Shown one piece after another: positions 43,820-53,714 of a stretch of 64,000 bases of DNA. The translations under genes were made by a program, and so were the position numbers. The DNA is from Endozoicomonas sp965208385. Lineage in GTDB: Bacteria > Pseudomonadota > Gammaproteobacteria > Pseudomonadales > Endozoicomonadaceae. Under the pieces are notes generated by a model. The model ran no database searches and was not told the origin of the DNA. It was given only the letters and a program-made list of their open reading frames with translations. The stretch lies in NCBI GenBank assembly GCA_965208385.1, contig CBDBOO010000044.1:1-64000 (forward strand), read 5' to 3'. The first letter of the stretch is position 1; the number at the start of each line of letters is the position of its first letter.

Positions 43820-44443
43820 GAGTTAGTCCTGAATCGAGATGACGAATTGGGTTATCTTTTAAGAGAGCCCGTTATGTCCGGATCACCGCTATATTGCTCA
43901 TATCGTATTAGTTCAGCTTTGCTTCCCATGTTCAGAATCGTAACGATTTGGCCTCTGTTCAGTAGCTCAGTTGTGTTGATAAAATAAGCAGAAGTAATAA
44001 AAAGTATCCAGTGATTAAAATATACGGTAGTATAATCCGCCTTTTTACACCTCATACAAATTTACACGAGAAGTCCTGATACTTCGTTAACTGCATTTAA
44101 CCGATCTGGGTACATTCAGCCCCTTGAATAATCAGGGCTAGTCCAGTCGCTGGAAGATAGGGTGCAGCCATAATCGGCTGAAAATAGTCCCTATCCTAAT
44201 ATTGTCAATGCAGTCTGTGAGCTTGATTCATCAAGCTTCTTCAAGCGCGGTCATGGATTTCACAAGGCGATCCGCCACCAAGGCACTCTGGCTTTAACAA
44301 GGCCAGATTGAGGCGGATAGCAGCAACGGGAAATTCATGGCTGGGTCATTACCGGATTCGATCGGTAATTGGCGCTTTCGTCTTTGTTTTCTCCTTGCTT
44401 TGGTGTTCGCTACACCTGAATTATGTACTTAACGGAGAACTTA
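43820..44443 (+). promoter_or_regulatory. Long structured leader region upstream of deaD
   Basis: About 600 bp lie between the acyltransferase and deaD without any convincing gene. The second half (44120-44443) contains several stem-forming segments: CCCTTGAATAATCAGGG, a CAGTCGCTGG region, and AAGCTTGATTCATCAAGCTT-like repeats near 44220-44245. Escherichia coli deaD has a long 5' untranslated region subject to autoregulation by its own product and RNase E; a similar arrangement is plausible here. Confidence 0.5.
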
Positions 44444-46273
44444 ATGTCCGATACAGAAAACGTCATCTCATTTGCGGAGCTTCCCTTGTCGGAACCTGTT
44501 ATTCAGGCCGTAAAGGATGTCGGTTATGAAACACCTTCGCCGATTCAGGCCCAGAGCATTCCGCATATTCTTGAGGGACGGGATCTGTTGGGATTGGCTC
44601 AAACCGGGACCGGTAAAACGGCCGCTTTCGCCTTGCCCCTGTTATCCAATATAGATCTGCAACAGAGAGATCCGCAGGTACTGGTTCTGACGCCAACCCG
44701 TGAACTGGCGATTCAGGTTGCTGAGGCCTTTCAGCGCTATGCCCGTCATATGCGTGGATTTCACGTTCTGCCAGTCTATGGTGGTCAGGATATGAGAGCC
44801 CAGTTGCGCAGCCTGCAGCGTGGGGCGCACGTTATTGTTGGTACTCCTGGTCGTGTCATGGATCACCTGCGTCGTGAAAGCCTTAAGCTGAGCAGTCTTA
44901 AGTCAGTGGTACTCGACGAAGCGGATGAAATGCTGCGTATGGGTTTTGTCGATGACATCGAATGGATAATGGAGAAAACCCCGGCAGAGCGTCAGGTTGC
45001 TCTGTTCTCTGCAACCATGCCTTTCCAGATTCGCAAGATTGCGGATAAGCATCTGAATAACCCTGCAACGGTTGAAATCAAGGCTAAAACGGCCACCGTT
45101 GCTACCACCTCGCAGAAAGTGTGCATGGTGAGTGGTTTTAACAAGCTGGATGCTCTCACCCGTATTCTGGAAGTCGAACCTTTCGACGCCATGATTATAT
45201 TTGTGCGAACCAAAACAGCCACTGCAGAGCTGGCTGAAAAGCTGGAAGCCCGTGGTTTTTCTGCAGCCTCTCTGAATGGCGATATGACCCAGAGTCTGCG
45301 TGAAAAAGTGGTAGACAGGCTCAAGAAAAAATCCCTGGATATTCTCATTGCAACGGACGTTGCAGCCCGGGGGCTTGATGTTGAGCGTATAAGCCATGTG
45401 GTGAATTATGATATTCCTTACGATACTGAAGCCTATGTACACCGTATTGGTCGTACAGGTCGTGCAGGTCGCGAGGGAACTGCAATTTTGTTTGCAACCC
45501 ATCGCGAGAGACGCATGCTGCGTTCTATCGAGAGTGCTACTCGCCAACGCATTGAAAATATGGTTTTGCCTTCCATGCGGGATGTACGTGATACGCGTAT
45601 TCGCCAGTTCAAAGAAGATGTTATCAAGACATTGGATATGGGCGAGCAGTTAAATGAGTTCAAAGAAATTGTCGCTGAGCTGGAGCAGGAAAACGCCCTG
45701 AGTCATGAAGATATGGCTGCAGCCCTGTGTTTTCTGGCTCAGAAAGAACGCCCGTTCCCTGATGGTAAGGAACCTGAGCGTCAGCAGCGTGAGCGCCGTG
45801 ACAGACCTGATCGTGGCGACAGAAATGATCGAAATGATCGTCGTGGTGACCGTCGTGACAGAGGTGACAGAGGTGAACGTCGTGAGCGTCGTGAACACAG
45901 TAATGAGGGAATGGTTCGCTATCGTGTTGATCTCGGACGTGAGCAGGGCGTTAACCCGGGAGATCTTGTTGGTGCTATTGCTAACGAAGGTAAGATTTCC
46001 GGTCAGAGCATTGGTCATATAAAACTGTTTGATAGTTGTTCCTCGGTTTATCTTCCGGAAAACCTGGCGCCTAAGGTGCTGGAATCCCTGAAAGATGCCC
46101 GTATCAGAAACAGACCTATGGGGCTCAAGCCTTGGGGTAATGAAGCTGAGCCGGCGGATAGTGGTGATCGCAGAAGTCGTAGCCGTCGTGATGGTGACCG
46201 CAAAGGTGGTCGTCGTGAAGGTGGTGCTCGAGGCGAGCGTCGTGCACCAAGACGCGAGAATCGTCAGGACTGA
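44444..46273 (+). CDS. deaD: DEAD-box RNA helicase DeaD/CsdA
   Basis: DeaD unwinds structured RNA during cold adaptation and 50S ribosome assembly. The ATG at 44444 follows GGAG by six bases and gives 609 residues. The helicase motifs are AQTGTGKTAAFALPLL (I), PTRELAIQ (Ia), TPGRVMD (Ib), DEADEML (II), SATMP (III), TDVAARGLDV (V) and HRIGRTGRAGR (VI). The C-terminal third carries the DbpA-type RNA-binding fold (about 480-560) and long Arg/Asp/Gly-rich runs. A strong terminator follows. Confidence 0.96.
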   Translation: MSDTENVISFAELPLSEPVIQAVKDVGYETPSPIQAQSIPHILEGRDLLGLAQTGTGKTAAFALPLLSNIDLQQRDPQVLVLTPTRELAIQVAEAFQRYARHMRGFHVLPVYGGQDMRAQLRSLQRGAHVIVGTPGRVMDHLRRESLKLSSLKSVVLDEADEMLRMGFVDDIEWIMEKTPAERQVALFSATMPFQIRKIADKHLNNPATVEIKAKTATVATTSQKVCMVSGFNKLDALTRILEVEPFDAMIIFVRTKTATAELAEKLEARGFSAASLNGDMTQSLREKVVDRLKKKSLDILIATDVAARGLDVERISHVVNYDIPYDTEAYVHRIGRTGRAGREGTAILFATHRERRMLRSIESATRQRIENMVLPSMRDVRDTRIRQFKEDVIKTLDMGEQLNEFKEIVAELEQENALSHEDMAAALCFLAQKERPFPDGKEPERQQRERRDRPDRGDRNDRNDRRGDRRDRGDRGERRERREHSNEGMVRYRVDLGREQGVNPGDLVGAIANEGKISGQSIGHIKLFDSCSSVYLPENLAPKVLESLKDARIRNRPMGLKPWGNEAEPADSGDRRSRSRRDGDRKGGRREGGARGERRAPRRENRQD

Positions 46274-46297
46274 TTTCTGACGTATAGCACGATCAAG

Positions 46298-46332
46298 GCG
46301 TTGAAAGTTATATGACTTTCAGCGTTTTTTTT
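46298..46332 (+). terminator. Intrinsic terminator of deaD
   Basis: GCGTTGAAAGT pairs with ACTTTCAGCG across a short loop and is followed by eight consecutive T. It is a textbook Rho-independent terminator between deaD and the convergent trhA. Confidence 0.9.
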
Positions 46333-46341
46333 ATTCTCTAT

Positions 46342-47019
46342 TTAAGACTCGGCAGGAAGCACGTAAAACAGAATGGAAAAAAAATGGCAAATACTGCCTG
46401 CAAGCACAAACAGATGCCAGATGGCGTGATTAAACGGCAGTTTCTTCCAGAGATAGAAAACGACACCGAGTGTGTAGGTGAGGCCTCCTGCAACCAGCCA
46501 GATTATTCCGCCATCAGAGAGGCTTTCTGCCAGTTCTTTAGAGGCCAGTAATACAAGCCAGCCCATGGCAAGATAAGTAGCCACCGATAGTTTCCTGAAA
46601 CGATTTCCATAAATAATTTTGAATGCAATTCCTGAAATGGCCAGAAGCCAGATCACCGCAAATAAGGTCCATCCCATAACTCCCCGGATGCTGACCAGTA
46701 GAAAAGGTGTATAGGTTCCTGCTATGAGTAAATAGATTGAGCAATGATCCAGGGTTTTAAAGATTCGTTTCAGGGCGGGGTGCTGAAAACTGTGATAGAG
46801 GGTAGATGCAAGAAAGAGAAGAATAAGAGTTGAGCCATAAATACTGAAGCTGACAATGCGCCAGGGATCGTGTTGGTAGCTTGCGTAAGTTACGAGTAAT
46901 GTCAGACCAGCTACACTAAGCAGGGCGCCCAAGCCATGGGTGATGCTGTTGGCTACCTCTTCTGCCAGGCTGTAGCTGCTGGGCATAATAACACTGCCTG
47001 TCTCGATATTTCCGGTCAT
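46342..47019 (-). CDS. trhA: Hemolysin III family (TrhA/PAQR-like) membrane protein
   Basis: The 225-residue protein matches bacterial hemolysin III proteins, which are seven-helix PAQR relatives that maintain membrane fluidity. Family blocks are EVANSITHGLGALLS, STLYHSFQH, LKRIFKTLDHCSIYLLIAGTYTPF and NHAIWHLFVLAGSICHFFSIL, whose His residues coordinate zinc. Cytolytic activity should not be assumed from the name. Start 47019 is the longest; 46986 is possible. Confidence 0.92.
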   Translation of the reverse strand: MTGNIETGSVIMPSSYSLAEEVANSITHGLGALLSVAGLTLLVTYASYQHDPWRIVSFSIYGSTLILLFLASTLYHSFQHPALKRIFKTLDHCSIYLLIAGTYTPFLLVSIRGVMGWTLFAVIWLLAISGIAFKIIYGNRFRKLSVATYLAMGWLVLLASKELAESLSDGGIIWLVAGGLTYTLGVVFYLWKKLPFNHAIWHLFVLAGSICHFFSILFYVLPAES

Positions 47020-47146
47020 AGTGTGTTGCGCTGTCTGGGTCTGTTTACTGTAGAAGAGATAATACTGCCTTTAACAGGTAAATACATGAGTTTGCATCAC
47101 TGTCTCATGATTGTATTGGTTGTTTTCAGATGTACAGGAATAGGTA

Positions 47147-47899
47147 ATGACAAGTTTATTTGCACGTTTTTTGCTGGTGTCAGTGTCATCTGTACTACTG
47201 GCGGGATGCAATACTGCTCCTAAGCAGAATCTGGTGAGTCCAGATCAGGTGCACGATGAGACCTGGGTTCTCATCGTACTGAACGGACAGCCTCCCGTGG
47301 ATGGTGCCAGAGTGACTCTTGATTTTAATCCTGCTATGTCTGGTCAGGGGCGGGTAAGAGGGCGAGCACCCTGTAATGGATATTTTGGCGGTTATACTTT
47401 TGTTGACAATAATCTGGCCTTTACACCCCTTGGGTCAACGAGGATGTCCTGCCTGCCAGATTTCATGGTTCAGGAAAGGGAATTTTTAACCTCTATTGAA
47501 GCTACTGACAGGATGACGCTCAATCAGGGCGTGTTGGCGTTGAGCAATAGTGAGGGTGATGAGAAACTTCTCTTTGTTGGTGAAACAGCCATGATTAAAG
47601 GTCAGGTGGCGCCTGTATCAGGAGAGTTTCCTGCGGGCTCTGATGTGATAGTCAAGTTGCAGGATGAAGATCGACAGGGTGGTGTGGGGCTTGTCGGTGT
47701 GGAACGTATAAAAATTGGTGAAACTTCCAAAGATCCCATAGGATTCACGCTGAATTATGCGCCTCAATTGATAAAACCAAAAGGCCGATATGTCATTTTT
47801 GTTCAGGTATTACAAACTGGTCGTTTGATCTATACGACTAAGTATCCTAAAATTACGAATTTGATCAGTGTTCCTATAAGTGATGTTAAGAAGCATTGA
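47147..47899 (+). CDS. Lipoprotein with META and YbaY-like domains
   Basis: The N-terminus has a lipoprotein signal with lipobox LLAGC (FLLVSVSSVLLAGC), so the protein is anchored to a membrane leaflet. Residues about 35-140 form a META (HslJ-like) domain: ETWVLIVLNGQPPV, PCNGYFGGYTF and MSCLPDFMVQEREFL. Residues about 150-245 form a YbaY/YscW-like beta domain. The same pairing occurs in other envelope lipoproteins linked to heat or novobiocin resistance in HslJ; the precise role here is unknown. It stands alone after the divergent trhA. Confidence 0.88.
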   Translation: MTSLFARFLLVSVSSVLLAGCNTAPKQNLVSPDQVHDETWVLIVLNGQPPVDGARVTLDFNPAMSGQGRVRGRAPCNGYFGGYTFVDNNLAFTPLGSTRMSCLPDFMVQEREFLTSIEATDRMTLNQGVLALSNSEGDEKLLFVGETAMIKGQVAPVSGEFPAGSDVIVKLQDEDRQGGVGLVGVERIKIGETSKDPIGFTLNYAPQLIKPKGRYVIFVQVLQTGRLIYTTKYPKITNLISVPISDVKKH

Positions 47900-48188
47900 A
47901 ATGCTGGTTTATATCGGTCGCCTTTGAAGTTTGCGGCGCTCGTTCACTGGTACGCCAGCCCGGCCCGATCACTTGGTTTGTCTCTGCTCCCGGGGCTCTA
48001 CTCCCTTGCGGCCTTATAGCAACTCCAAATTTTTTGGGTGTATTTAACGGGACGGGGTTTGGCGTGAAGACACAGGGATGTGCTCATTGTAACGATTGAT
48101 TGATTTCAAACAGGACTTTGCAGTATAGACAGAGACAGGGTTAGTATTGCTTTAAATAACAAGAAGAAATAACAAGAAGAATAGTAGT

Positions 48189-48911
48189 ATGAATCAATCA
48201 AACGACCAAGAAGCTGCTTTGCCTTTCTCTCAAGGGTGTGATGACAAGAGTGATCTTCCACTAAAAAATACTGAAGTATTTCGACAACGCTATCGCGATA
48301 AAATACACCCTCGATATAGTGGTGTTCTGCATGTTTTATCGGTGTTTATTTTAGGCTGTGCGTTTATTCTGTTTTGTTTGACACAGGTTGAGTCAGTGAC
48401 GTTCGTTGAGTGGTTAGTTATTCCTCTGGCGCTTGTGATTTTTAATATGGGCGAATACGTCACCCATAAACATTTTGGACATAAAAAAATTCGCTGGATG
48501 AAGCTTTTTTATCAGCGTCATTCCGGTGATCATCATACGTTTTTTGTTGATAATTTGATGACCGTGGACAGCACCAGGGACTGGCGTGTGGTCTTCTTTC
48601 CGGTTTATCTTGTCATTGTTGTAAGTGTGCTGATTGCAGCGCCTTTTGGTTATCTTATGTCTTTACTCATATCGGATAATGCCGGGTGGTTGTTTGCAGG
48701 CTTCATAGTCTTTGGTTATTTGCATTATGAGGTTAGTCATTATGTCTGGCACCTGCCTGAGAATCACTGGCTGTTTAACATCAGATTTCTGGCGAGCATG
48801 AGGTCACTGCATCAATTGCATCATCATATGGATCTGCGTCATAAATATAACTTCAATATTACCTGGCCATTGATGGATCTATTGATGAAAACCTACAGGC
48901 CAAAATTGTAG
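48189..48911 (+). CDS. Fatty acid hydroxylase / sterol desaturase family protein
   Basis: The 240-residue membrane protein shows the histidine-rich boxes of the superfamily: HKHFGH, RHSGDHHTFF, YEVSHYVWHLP and SLHQLHHHMDLRHKYNFNITWPLMD. Together they bind a di-iron centre that inserts oxygen into lipid C-H bonds. Two pairs of hydrophobic helices surround them. The spacing resembles bacterial proteins acting on fatty acids or carotenoids rather than plant sterol enzymes. The substrate is not deducible. Confidence 0.9.
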   Translation: MNQSNDQEAALPFSQGCDDKSDLPLKNTEVFRQRYRDKIHPRYSGVLHVLSVFILGCAFILFCLTQVESVTFVEWLVIPLALVIFNMGEYVTHKHFGHKKIRWMKLFYQRHSGDHHTFFVDNLMTVDSTRDWRVVFFPVYLVIVVSVLIAAPFGYLMSLLISDNAGWLFAGFIVFGYLHYEVSHYVWHLPENHWLFNIRFLASMRSLHQLHHHMDLRHKYNFNITWPLMDLLMKTYRPKL

Positions 48912-49018
48912 CGCAAATATAATAATGAATTGGTTGTATATTTCGTTCATGTGCTGAGTGTGTTTGAAGGGGCAAAGAGCTGATTGCTCCGATCAGGTAT
49001 GATATTTTCATTATTGGT

Positions 49019-49432
49019 ATGAACCGAAAGAGTTCAGTGGATGCATCTGGAAATGAGATGGTGAAATTGTCAGAATCTATTGAAATTCAGATTCCGGAAC
49101 CTGTTACGGATAACTGGCTGGTCTATATTATCCAGAGTACTGATAACCGATTGTATGCTGGCATCACGACGGATATATCTCGACGTTGGAGGCAGCATTG
49201 CGGAGATGTTAAGGGAGGCGCGAAATTCTTCCGGGGCAGGAAACCGGCCAGGCTGGTATTTGTGGAGTCAGGCTTTAATCGTTCGACGGCAACCCGTCGA
49301 GAGATTGAAATAAAAAAAATGACTCGCAGACAGAAACAGCAACTGCTTGAAGGAGGCAGTAACAAGCGTAATCAGTATGGAAGCTTCAGGGGAGAGCAGG
49401 ACCCTCTTCCGGCTGATGACCATTGCCGGTAA
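49019..49432 (+). CDS. GIY-YIG nuclease-like protein (YhbQ type)
   Basis: The 137-residue protein contains a GIY-YIG domain from about residue 30: WLVYIIQSTDNRLYAGITTDISRRWRQH (the GIY...YIG pair as VYI and YAG), the catalytic-type Arg, and an Glu in TRREIEIKKM. Short UPF0213/YhbQ proteins of this kind have weak nuclease activity and an uncertain role in DNA damage response. The N-terminal 28 residues and the Gln/Asn-rich tail are additions. No partner gene is adjacent. Confidence 0.88.
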   Translation: MNRKSSVDASGNEMVKLSESIEIQIPEPVTDNWLVYIIQSTDNRLYAGITTDISRRWRQHCGDVKGGAKFFRGRKPARLVFVESGFNRSTATRREIEIKKMTRRQKQQLLEGGSNKRNQYGSFRGEQDPLPADDHCR

Positions 49433-50119
49433 ATTTGAAAACATCTTGGGCGGTTGTGTGCAGTCTGTGTGAACTGTCGGATACTTTCGGCACAAGAATT
49501 AAAAATTATGGGCCCGGATGTAATTGCTCTGGTTATCAGTGTTCACCCTTTGCAGCTGTAGTGAAATCAATGCTTTGCGAGAGAATTGCGCACAGTTTTA
49601 CCTGCTTTCATAAGAGCAACCTGATCCAGTGATTTATCTTGATACCCAGGTAATATCATTTCTGGGTTCAAATTATGCTATTGCGCTTCCTTTTCGGACT
49701 CGGATCCTGCGTTGAAGTTTCTCGCCATAGATAACGGCGATGGTGCAAGAGGCGAATGGAGGTAAGGGGCTGTTTCTTCATGCCTGAATATCATTCATCA
49801 TTTAACGGTTTGATGATTGTTTGTTCTCTTCATACGGCTATTTTAAGTCAAATCAGTCTTCCTGCTGAAATCATTCCATATCTGAGAGTGTGGCTATGTT
49901 GCTTATTTGTATGATTTTTATTCGATCAAACTCAAATAGAAGAAAATGGATGAATAAATGACACAGATAAGCATAGAATAAAACAAACGTTTGCATTAAT
50001 TGTTCAAGCGATAGCGAATAAATAGTATGATCCACGATTGATGTTGTAGGGATACAGTTTTCCGCGCGGGATTCCTGATGTAAATCCCGATCAAAAAATA
50101 ACAAAAGAGTGAGGTATCC
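49433..50119. other. Long intergenic region with a dispersed repeat before fadD
   Basis: These 690 bp hold the second copy of the dispersed intergenic repeat (49651-49741) and then AT-rich DNA, including AAACAAACGTTTGCATT near 49980. A 69-codon frame at 49423-49632 has no family features and no ribosome site. No regulator site could be assigned with confidence. Confidence 0.5.
49651..49741. repeat. Dispersed intergenic repeat, copy 2
   Basis: It shares TAATATCATTTC, AATTATGCTATT, TTCCTTTTC, CTGCGTTG and a final CCATAGATAACGG-like block with 39056-39143. By eye about three quarters of the positions match. It is probably an old palindromic element found in intergenic DNA. Confidence 0.62.
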
Positions 50120-51835
50120 ATGGAAGCCAGTTTTTGGGATGGTAAACGTGCGCCAGGCGTTTCAGATCAACTCAATTTTGACCGGTTCAATAATCTGAGT
50201 GAGATTATTGAACATGCAGTCAGCACCTATGGAAACAGACCTGCATATACCAGCTTGGGAAGAACCATCAGTTTTCGGGAAGTTGATCAACTCAGTACAG
50301 ATTTTGCTGCTTACCTGCAGCACCATACCAGCCTGAAACCCGGTGATCGTATAGCCATACAGATGCCGAACCTGCTTCAATATCCGGTGGTAGTCTATGG
50401 AGCCATCAAAGCGGGGCTGGTCATCGTAAATACCAACCCACTGTATACTGCCCGGGAGATGGAGCATCAGTTTAATGATTCCGGTGCCAAGGCGCTGGTG
50501 TGTTTGAACATCGCCGGACACCTTGTTGAAAAAGTTATTCAGAAAACCGGGATCAAACATTTAATTGTCACTGAACTCGGTGACATGCTGCCCTGGCCAA
50601 AGCGTCCATTAATAAATATGGCGGTGAAGCATCTGAAAAAGATGGTTCCATCTTATCATCTTCCTCAGGCAGTGCCTTTTTGTAAAGTAGCTAAGCTTGG
50701 TGCAGCGGCCAGTTACCAAAAGCCGAAGCCTGCCCAGCTTGATGATATTGCGGTATTACAATACACGGGTGGTACGACTGGGGTTGCCAAGGGCGCAATG
50801 CTGACTCAGAGGAATCTGGTGGGCAATGTCTTGCAGACTTCGGCAATGCGGGCACAGCAGGATGACAACGGTCAGCCAATGGCGAACCCGGATGGCGATA
50901 CTGCCGTTGCCCCTTTACCCCTTTATCATATTTATGCCTTTACCGTGCACCTTATGTCATTTTTTGAGTTGGGTGGACATAGTATCCTGATTCCGAATCC
51001 AAGGGATATGGATGCCTTTATTAAAGCGGTTAAACCCTGGAGCGTCAGCAATTTCATTGGTTTGAATACTCTCTTTGTTGGACTGATGAATCATCCGGAA
51101 TTTAATTCACTGGATTTTTCCCGGTTAAAAGTCACCAATTCAGGCGGTACAGCTCTGCAGGCGGCGGTGGGAACTCGCTGGGAATCAATCACTTCCTGCT
51201 CTATCTCTGAAGGCTATGGTCTGACAGAGACGTCACCCGTGGTTTCAGCTAATCCTGCCGGCTCCTATAACAAACTGGGTACCGTGGGAGTCCCAATGCC
51301 GGGAACGGCGCTGAAAACCATCGATGATTCAGGCAATGAATTGAGCTTTGGTGAAAGAGGGGAACTTTGTGTGAAAGGGCCCCAGGTTATGGAAGGATAC
51401 TGGCAGCGTCCGGAAGCGACTGCGGAAGTGTTAGACGACGAAGGTTGGCTGAGAACCGGAGACGTGGCAATTATCCGGGAAGATGGTTATATCCAGATAG
51501 TTGACCGGCTCAAGGATATGGTGCTGGTCTCCGGGTTTAATGTGTACCCTAACGAAATCGAAGACGTGGTTGCCAAGCATGAAAAAGTGCAGAATTGCGC
51601 CGTAATCGGTGTGCCTGATGAAAAAACGGGTGAAGCCGTTAAGCTCTTTGTGATTGGCAGTGATGAGTCGGTGACGAGCGATGAAATAATAGAATACTGT
51701 CGTTTGCATTTAACAGCCTACAAAGTTCCCAGACAGATAGAATTCCGTAGAGAGCTGCCAATGACTCCCGTTGGAAAAGTGCTGCGAAAAGATCTTCGTG
51801 CTGAAGAAATGAGCAAAAGGGAAGCGACCGCATAG
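50120..51835 (+). CDS. fadD: Long-chain fatty acid-CoA ligase FadD
   Basis: FadD activates long-chain fatty acids for beta-oxidation. The 571-residue protein has the P-loop YTGGTTGVAKGAML, the A5 region SEGYGLTETSPVV, the A8 hinge RTGDVAIIREDGYIQIVDRLKDMVLVSGFNVYPNEIE (the FACS signature) and the C-terminal TPVGKVLRKDLR with the catalytic Lys. It begins the fatty-acid cluster and is followed after 150 bp by an SDR gene. Tight co-transcription is not certain. Confidence 0.95.
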   Translation: MEASFWDGKRAPGVSDQLNFDRFNNLSEIIEHAVSTYGNRPAYTSLGRTISFREVDQLSTDFAAYLQHHTSLKPGDRIAIQMPNLLQYPVVVYGAIKAGLVIVNTNPLYTAREMEHQFNDSGAKALVCLNIAGHLVEKVIQKTGIKHLIVTELGDMLPWPKRPLINMAVKHLKKMVPSYHLPQAVPFCKVAKLGAAASYQKPKPAQLDDIAVLQYTGGTTGVAKGAMLTQRNLVGNVLQTSAMRAQQDDNGQPMANPDGDTAVAPLPLYHIYAFTVHLMSFFELGGHSILIPNPRDMDAFIKAVKPWSVSNFIGLNTLFVGLMNHPEFNSLDFSRLKVTNSGGTALQAAVGTRWESITSCSISEGYGLTETSPVVSANPAGSYNKLGTVGVPMPGTALKTIDDSGNELSFGERGELCVKGPQVMEGYWQRPEATAEVLDDEGWLRTGDVAIIREDGYIQIVDRLKDMVLVSGFNVYPNEIEDVVAKHEKVQNCAVIGVPDEKTGEAVKLFVIGSDESVTSDEIIEYCRLHLTAYKVPRQIEFRRELPMTPVGKVLRKDLRAEEMSKREATA

Positions 51836-51991
51836 ACGGTATAATTTCAGTCTGTAAATAATCGATCCATCACTTAGAAGCTATTGATCAACAATGATGA
51901 ATAGCTTCCAGGTTTGCTTTCTGGTTCTGGCTTTGTGCATGGTTCACCAGAATTGATAAATAAAAAATATAATAAAAAACAGGATTTGAGA

Positions 51992-52762
51992 ATGACATCT
52001 AATGACCTGTTCAACCTGGATGGTAAAATCGCCCTGGTAACCGGAGCTAGTCGTGGTATAGGTGAAGCCATTGCCCGGCTGCTGGCAAAACAGGGTGCTA
52101 CTGTGCTGGTATCCAGTCGAAAGATTGGCGGATGTGAAACAGTGGCTGAGAGTATTTGTGCATCTGGCGGAAAGGCTGAAGCCCTGGCCTGCCATATTGG
52201 AGATCTCGGGCAAATTGAAGCCACCTTCGATCATATATCAAAGAAGTTTGGACGGCTCGATATTCTGGTAAATAATGCTGCAGCCAATCCCTACTTTGGT
52301 CATATTCTTGATACAGATCTGGGCGCATTCCAGAAGACGGTGGATGTTAATATTCGTGGCTATTTCTATATGTCCACAGCTGCCGGTAAGCTGATGCGAG
52401 AGCAGGGCAGTGGCACGATTGTTAATGTTGCCTCGGTAAATGGTGTGGTTCCAGGAGCCTTTCAGGGGATTTATTCCATCACCAAAGCAGCTGTTATTTC
52501 CATGACCAAGGCTTTCGCCAAGGAGTGTGGCGGTTTGGGGATCAGGGTAAATGCACTCCTGCCAGGTTTGACTGATACCAAATTTGCCTCCGCATTGACC
52601 AGTAATGAAGCGATCAAAAATGAAGCTCTGAAACAGATTCCCCTGAATCGTGTGGCCGATCCTTCTGAAATGGCTGGTGCTGTTCTTTATCTGGTGTCCA
52701 GTGCCGCGTCCTACACCAATGGTGCCTGTATTGCAGTGGATGGCGGTATGCTGGTTAATTGA
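51992..52762 (+). CDS. Short-chain dehydrogenase/reductase (SDR)
   Basis: The ATG at 51992 (AGGA about seven bases upstream) gives 256 residues. The Rossmann motif is VTGASRGIGEAIARLL and the structural motif is LVNNAAANP. The catalytic Tyr and Lys are in GIYSITKAAV (YxxxK) and a C-terminal cofactor loop is VDGGM. The open frame extends 26 codons upstream but without a ribosome site. In this position it probably reduces or oxidises a fatty-acyl intermediate; the substrate is unknown. Confidence 0.92.
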   Translation: MTSNDLFNLDGKIALVTGASRGIGEAIARLLAKQGATVLVSSRKIGGCETVAESICASGGKAEALACHIGDLGQIEATFDHISKKFGRLDILVNNAAANPYFGHILDTDLGAFQKTVDVNIRGYFYMSTAAGKLMREQGSGTIVNVASVNGVVPGAFQGIYSITKAAVISMTKAFAKECGGLGIRVNALLPGLTDTKFASALTSNEAIKNEALKQIPLNRVADPSEMAGAVLYLVSSAASYTNGACIAVDGGMLVN

Positions 52763-52779
52763 TTCCTGCCTACCTGTTT

Positions 52780-53697
52780 TTAGATTCGCCTGTGGAATTC
52801 CAGTAATTTATTTCTGAACCACAGGTGCGCAGGATCGTTATCCATGGTTCTATGCCAATAAAGGTAAGAATCCAGCGGTTGCATGACTAAAGGCATAGGG
52901 TAAATCAGGTTCTGCATGGATAGATTAATTTTACGTGCATGGGTTTCAGGCATTGTCAGCAGGAGATCAGAGTTTCTGACAATAGCCGAGCCTCCCTCAT
53001 AGCTCTGGCAACGATAGCGAACATTTCTGCGATACCCCAGTCGGGATAATTCATAATCCTCAAAAGCGGGCCCCCTTCGACGGGAGGATACCAGTACATG
53101 CTCTTCTGAAAGATAACTCTCAAGAGGTAATGAATCTTTAATTCTAGGATGGTCGGGGCTGACAACTACCGCCATTTGATCATGCCCGGAAGGTGTATAT
53201 TTGATTTGATCACTGATGGGGATAAGGATGTCCAGGGCTAAATCAATACTGCCTGAAATCAATTCTTTTTCCAGATCCCGCCTGTTGACCTGTACTGAAT
53301 TTAATCTGATTCCGGGAGCCTGATTTCTGATCTGAGGAATTAAAAAACCCATTAAAACAGGTTCAACACTGTCTTTCATAGCAATGTTGAACGTTTTTTG
53401 GAGACTGGCCAAATCAAACTGTTTTTCCTGAATGAAAGAGCTTTCCAGCAGTTGCAGGGCATTTTGAATATCCACAATGATTTGCTGGGTATGAGTGCTT
53501 GGGATCATGTTTCTCCCCTGACGAACGAACAGCGGATCATTCAGCTTTTGTCGCAGACGGTTCAGGGCATGGCTGACTGCAGGTTGAGTGAGGTTAAGCA
53601 CTTTGGCAGCACTGGTAATGGAGCCTTCCCTGTAAATGGCATCAAGTACCAGGTAGAGATTCAGATCTATCCGGTTTATTTGCATGTTACCTGCCAT
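52780..53697 (-). CDS. LysR-family transcriptional regulator
   Basis: The 305-residue protein has the winged helix-turn-helix at residues about 8-66 (REGSITSAAKVLNLTQPAVSHALNRLRQKLNDPLFVR), followed by the two-lobed periplasmic-binding-type effector domain. It is divergent from the quinone-oxidoreductase operon and is very likely its regulator. Two inverted repeats of LysR-type lie in the 140 bp between them. A start at 53685 (MQINRIDLN) is also possible. The effector ligand is not deducible. Confidence 0.93.
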   Translation of the reverse strand: MAGNMQINRIDLNLYLVLDAIYREGSITSAAKVLNLTQPAVSHALNRLRQKLNDPLFVRQGRNMIPSTHTQQIIVDIQNALQLLESSFIQEKQFDLASLQKTFNIAMKDSVEPVLMGFLIPQIRNQAPGIRLNSVQVNRRDLEKELISGSIDLALDILIPISDQIKYTPSGHDQMAVVVSPDHPRIKDSLPLESYLSEEHVLVSSRRRGPAFEDYELSRLGYRRNVRYRCQSYEGGSAIVRNSDLLLTMPETHARKINLSMQNLIYPMPLVMQPLDSYLYWHRTMDNDPAHLWFRNKLLEFHRRI

Positions 53698-53714
53698 GAA
53701 AGAGGATGAACTAA

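Noticed and set aside
47896..48099. 67-residue gene after the META lipoprotein
   Set aside because: It overlaps the lipoprotein stop, has no ribosome site and its residues look non-coding; the DNA resembles an intergenic repeat rich in GC.
49423..49632. 69-residue gene after the GIY-YIG gene
   Set aside because: No family, no ribosome site, and it overlaps the end of the upstream gene.
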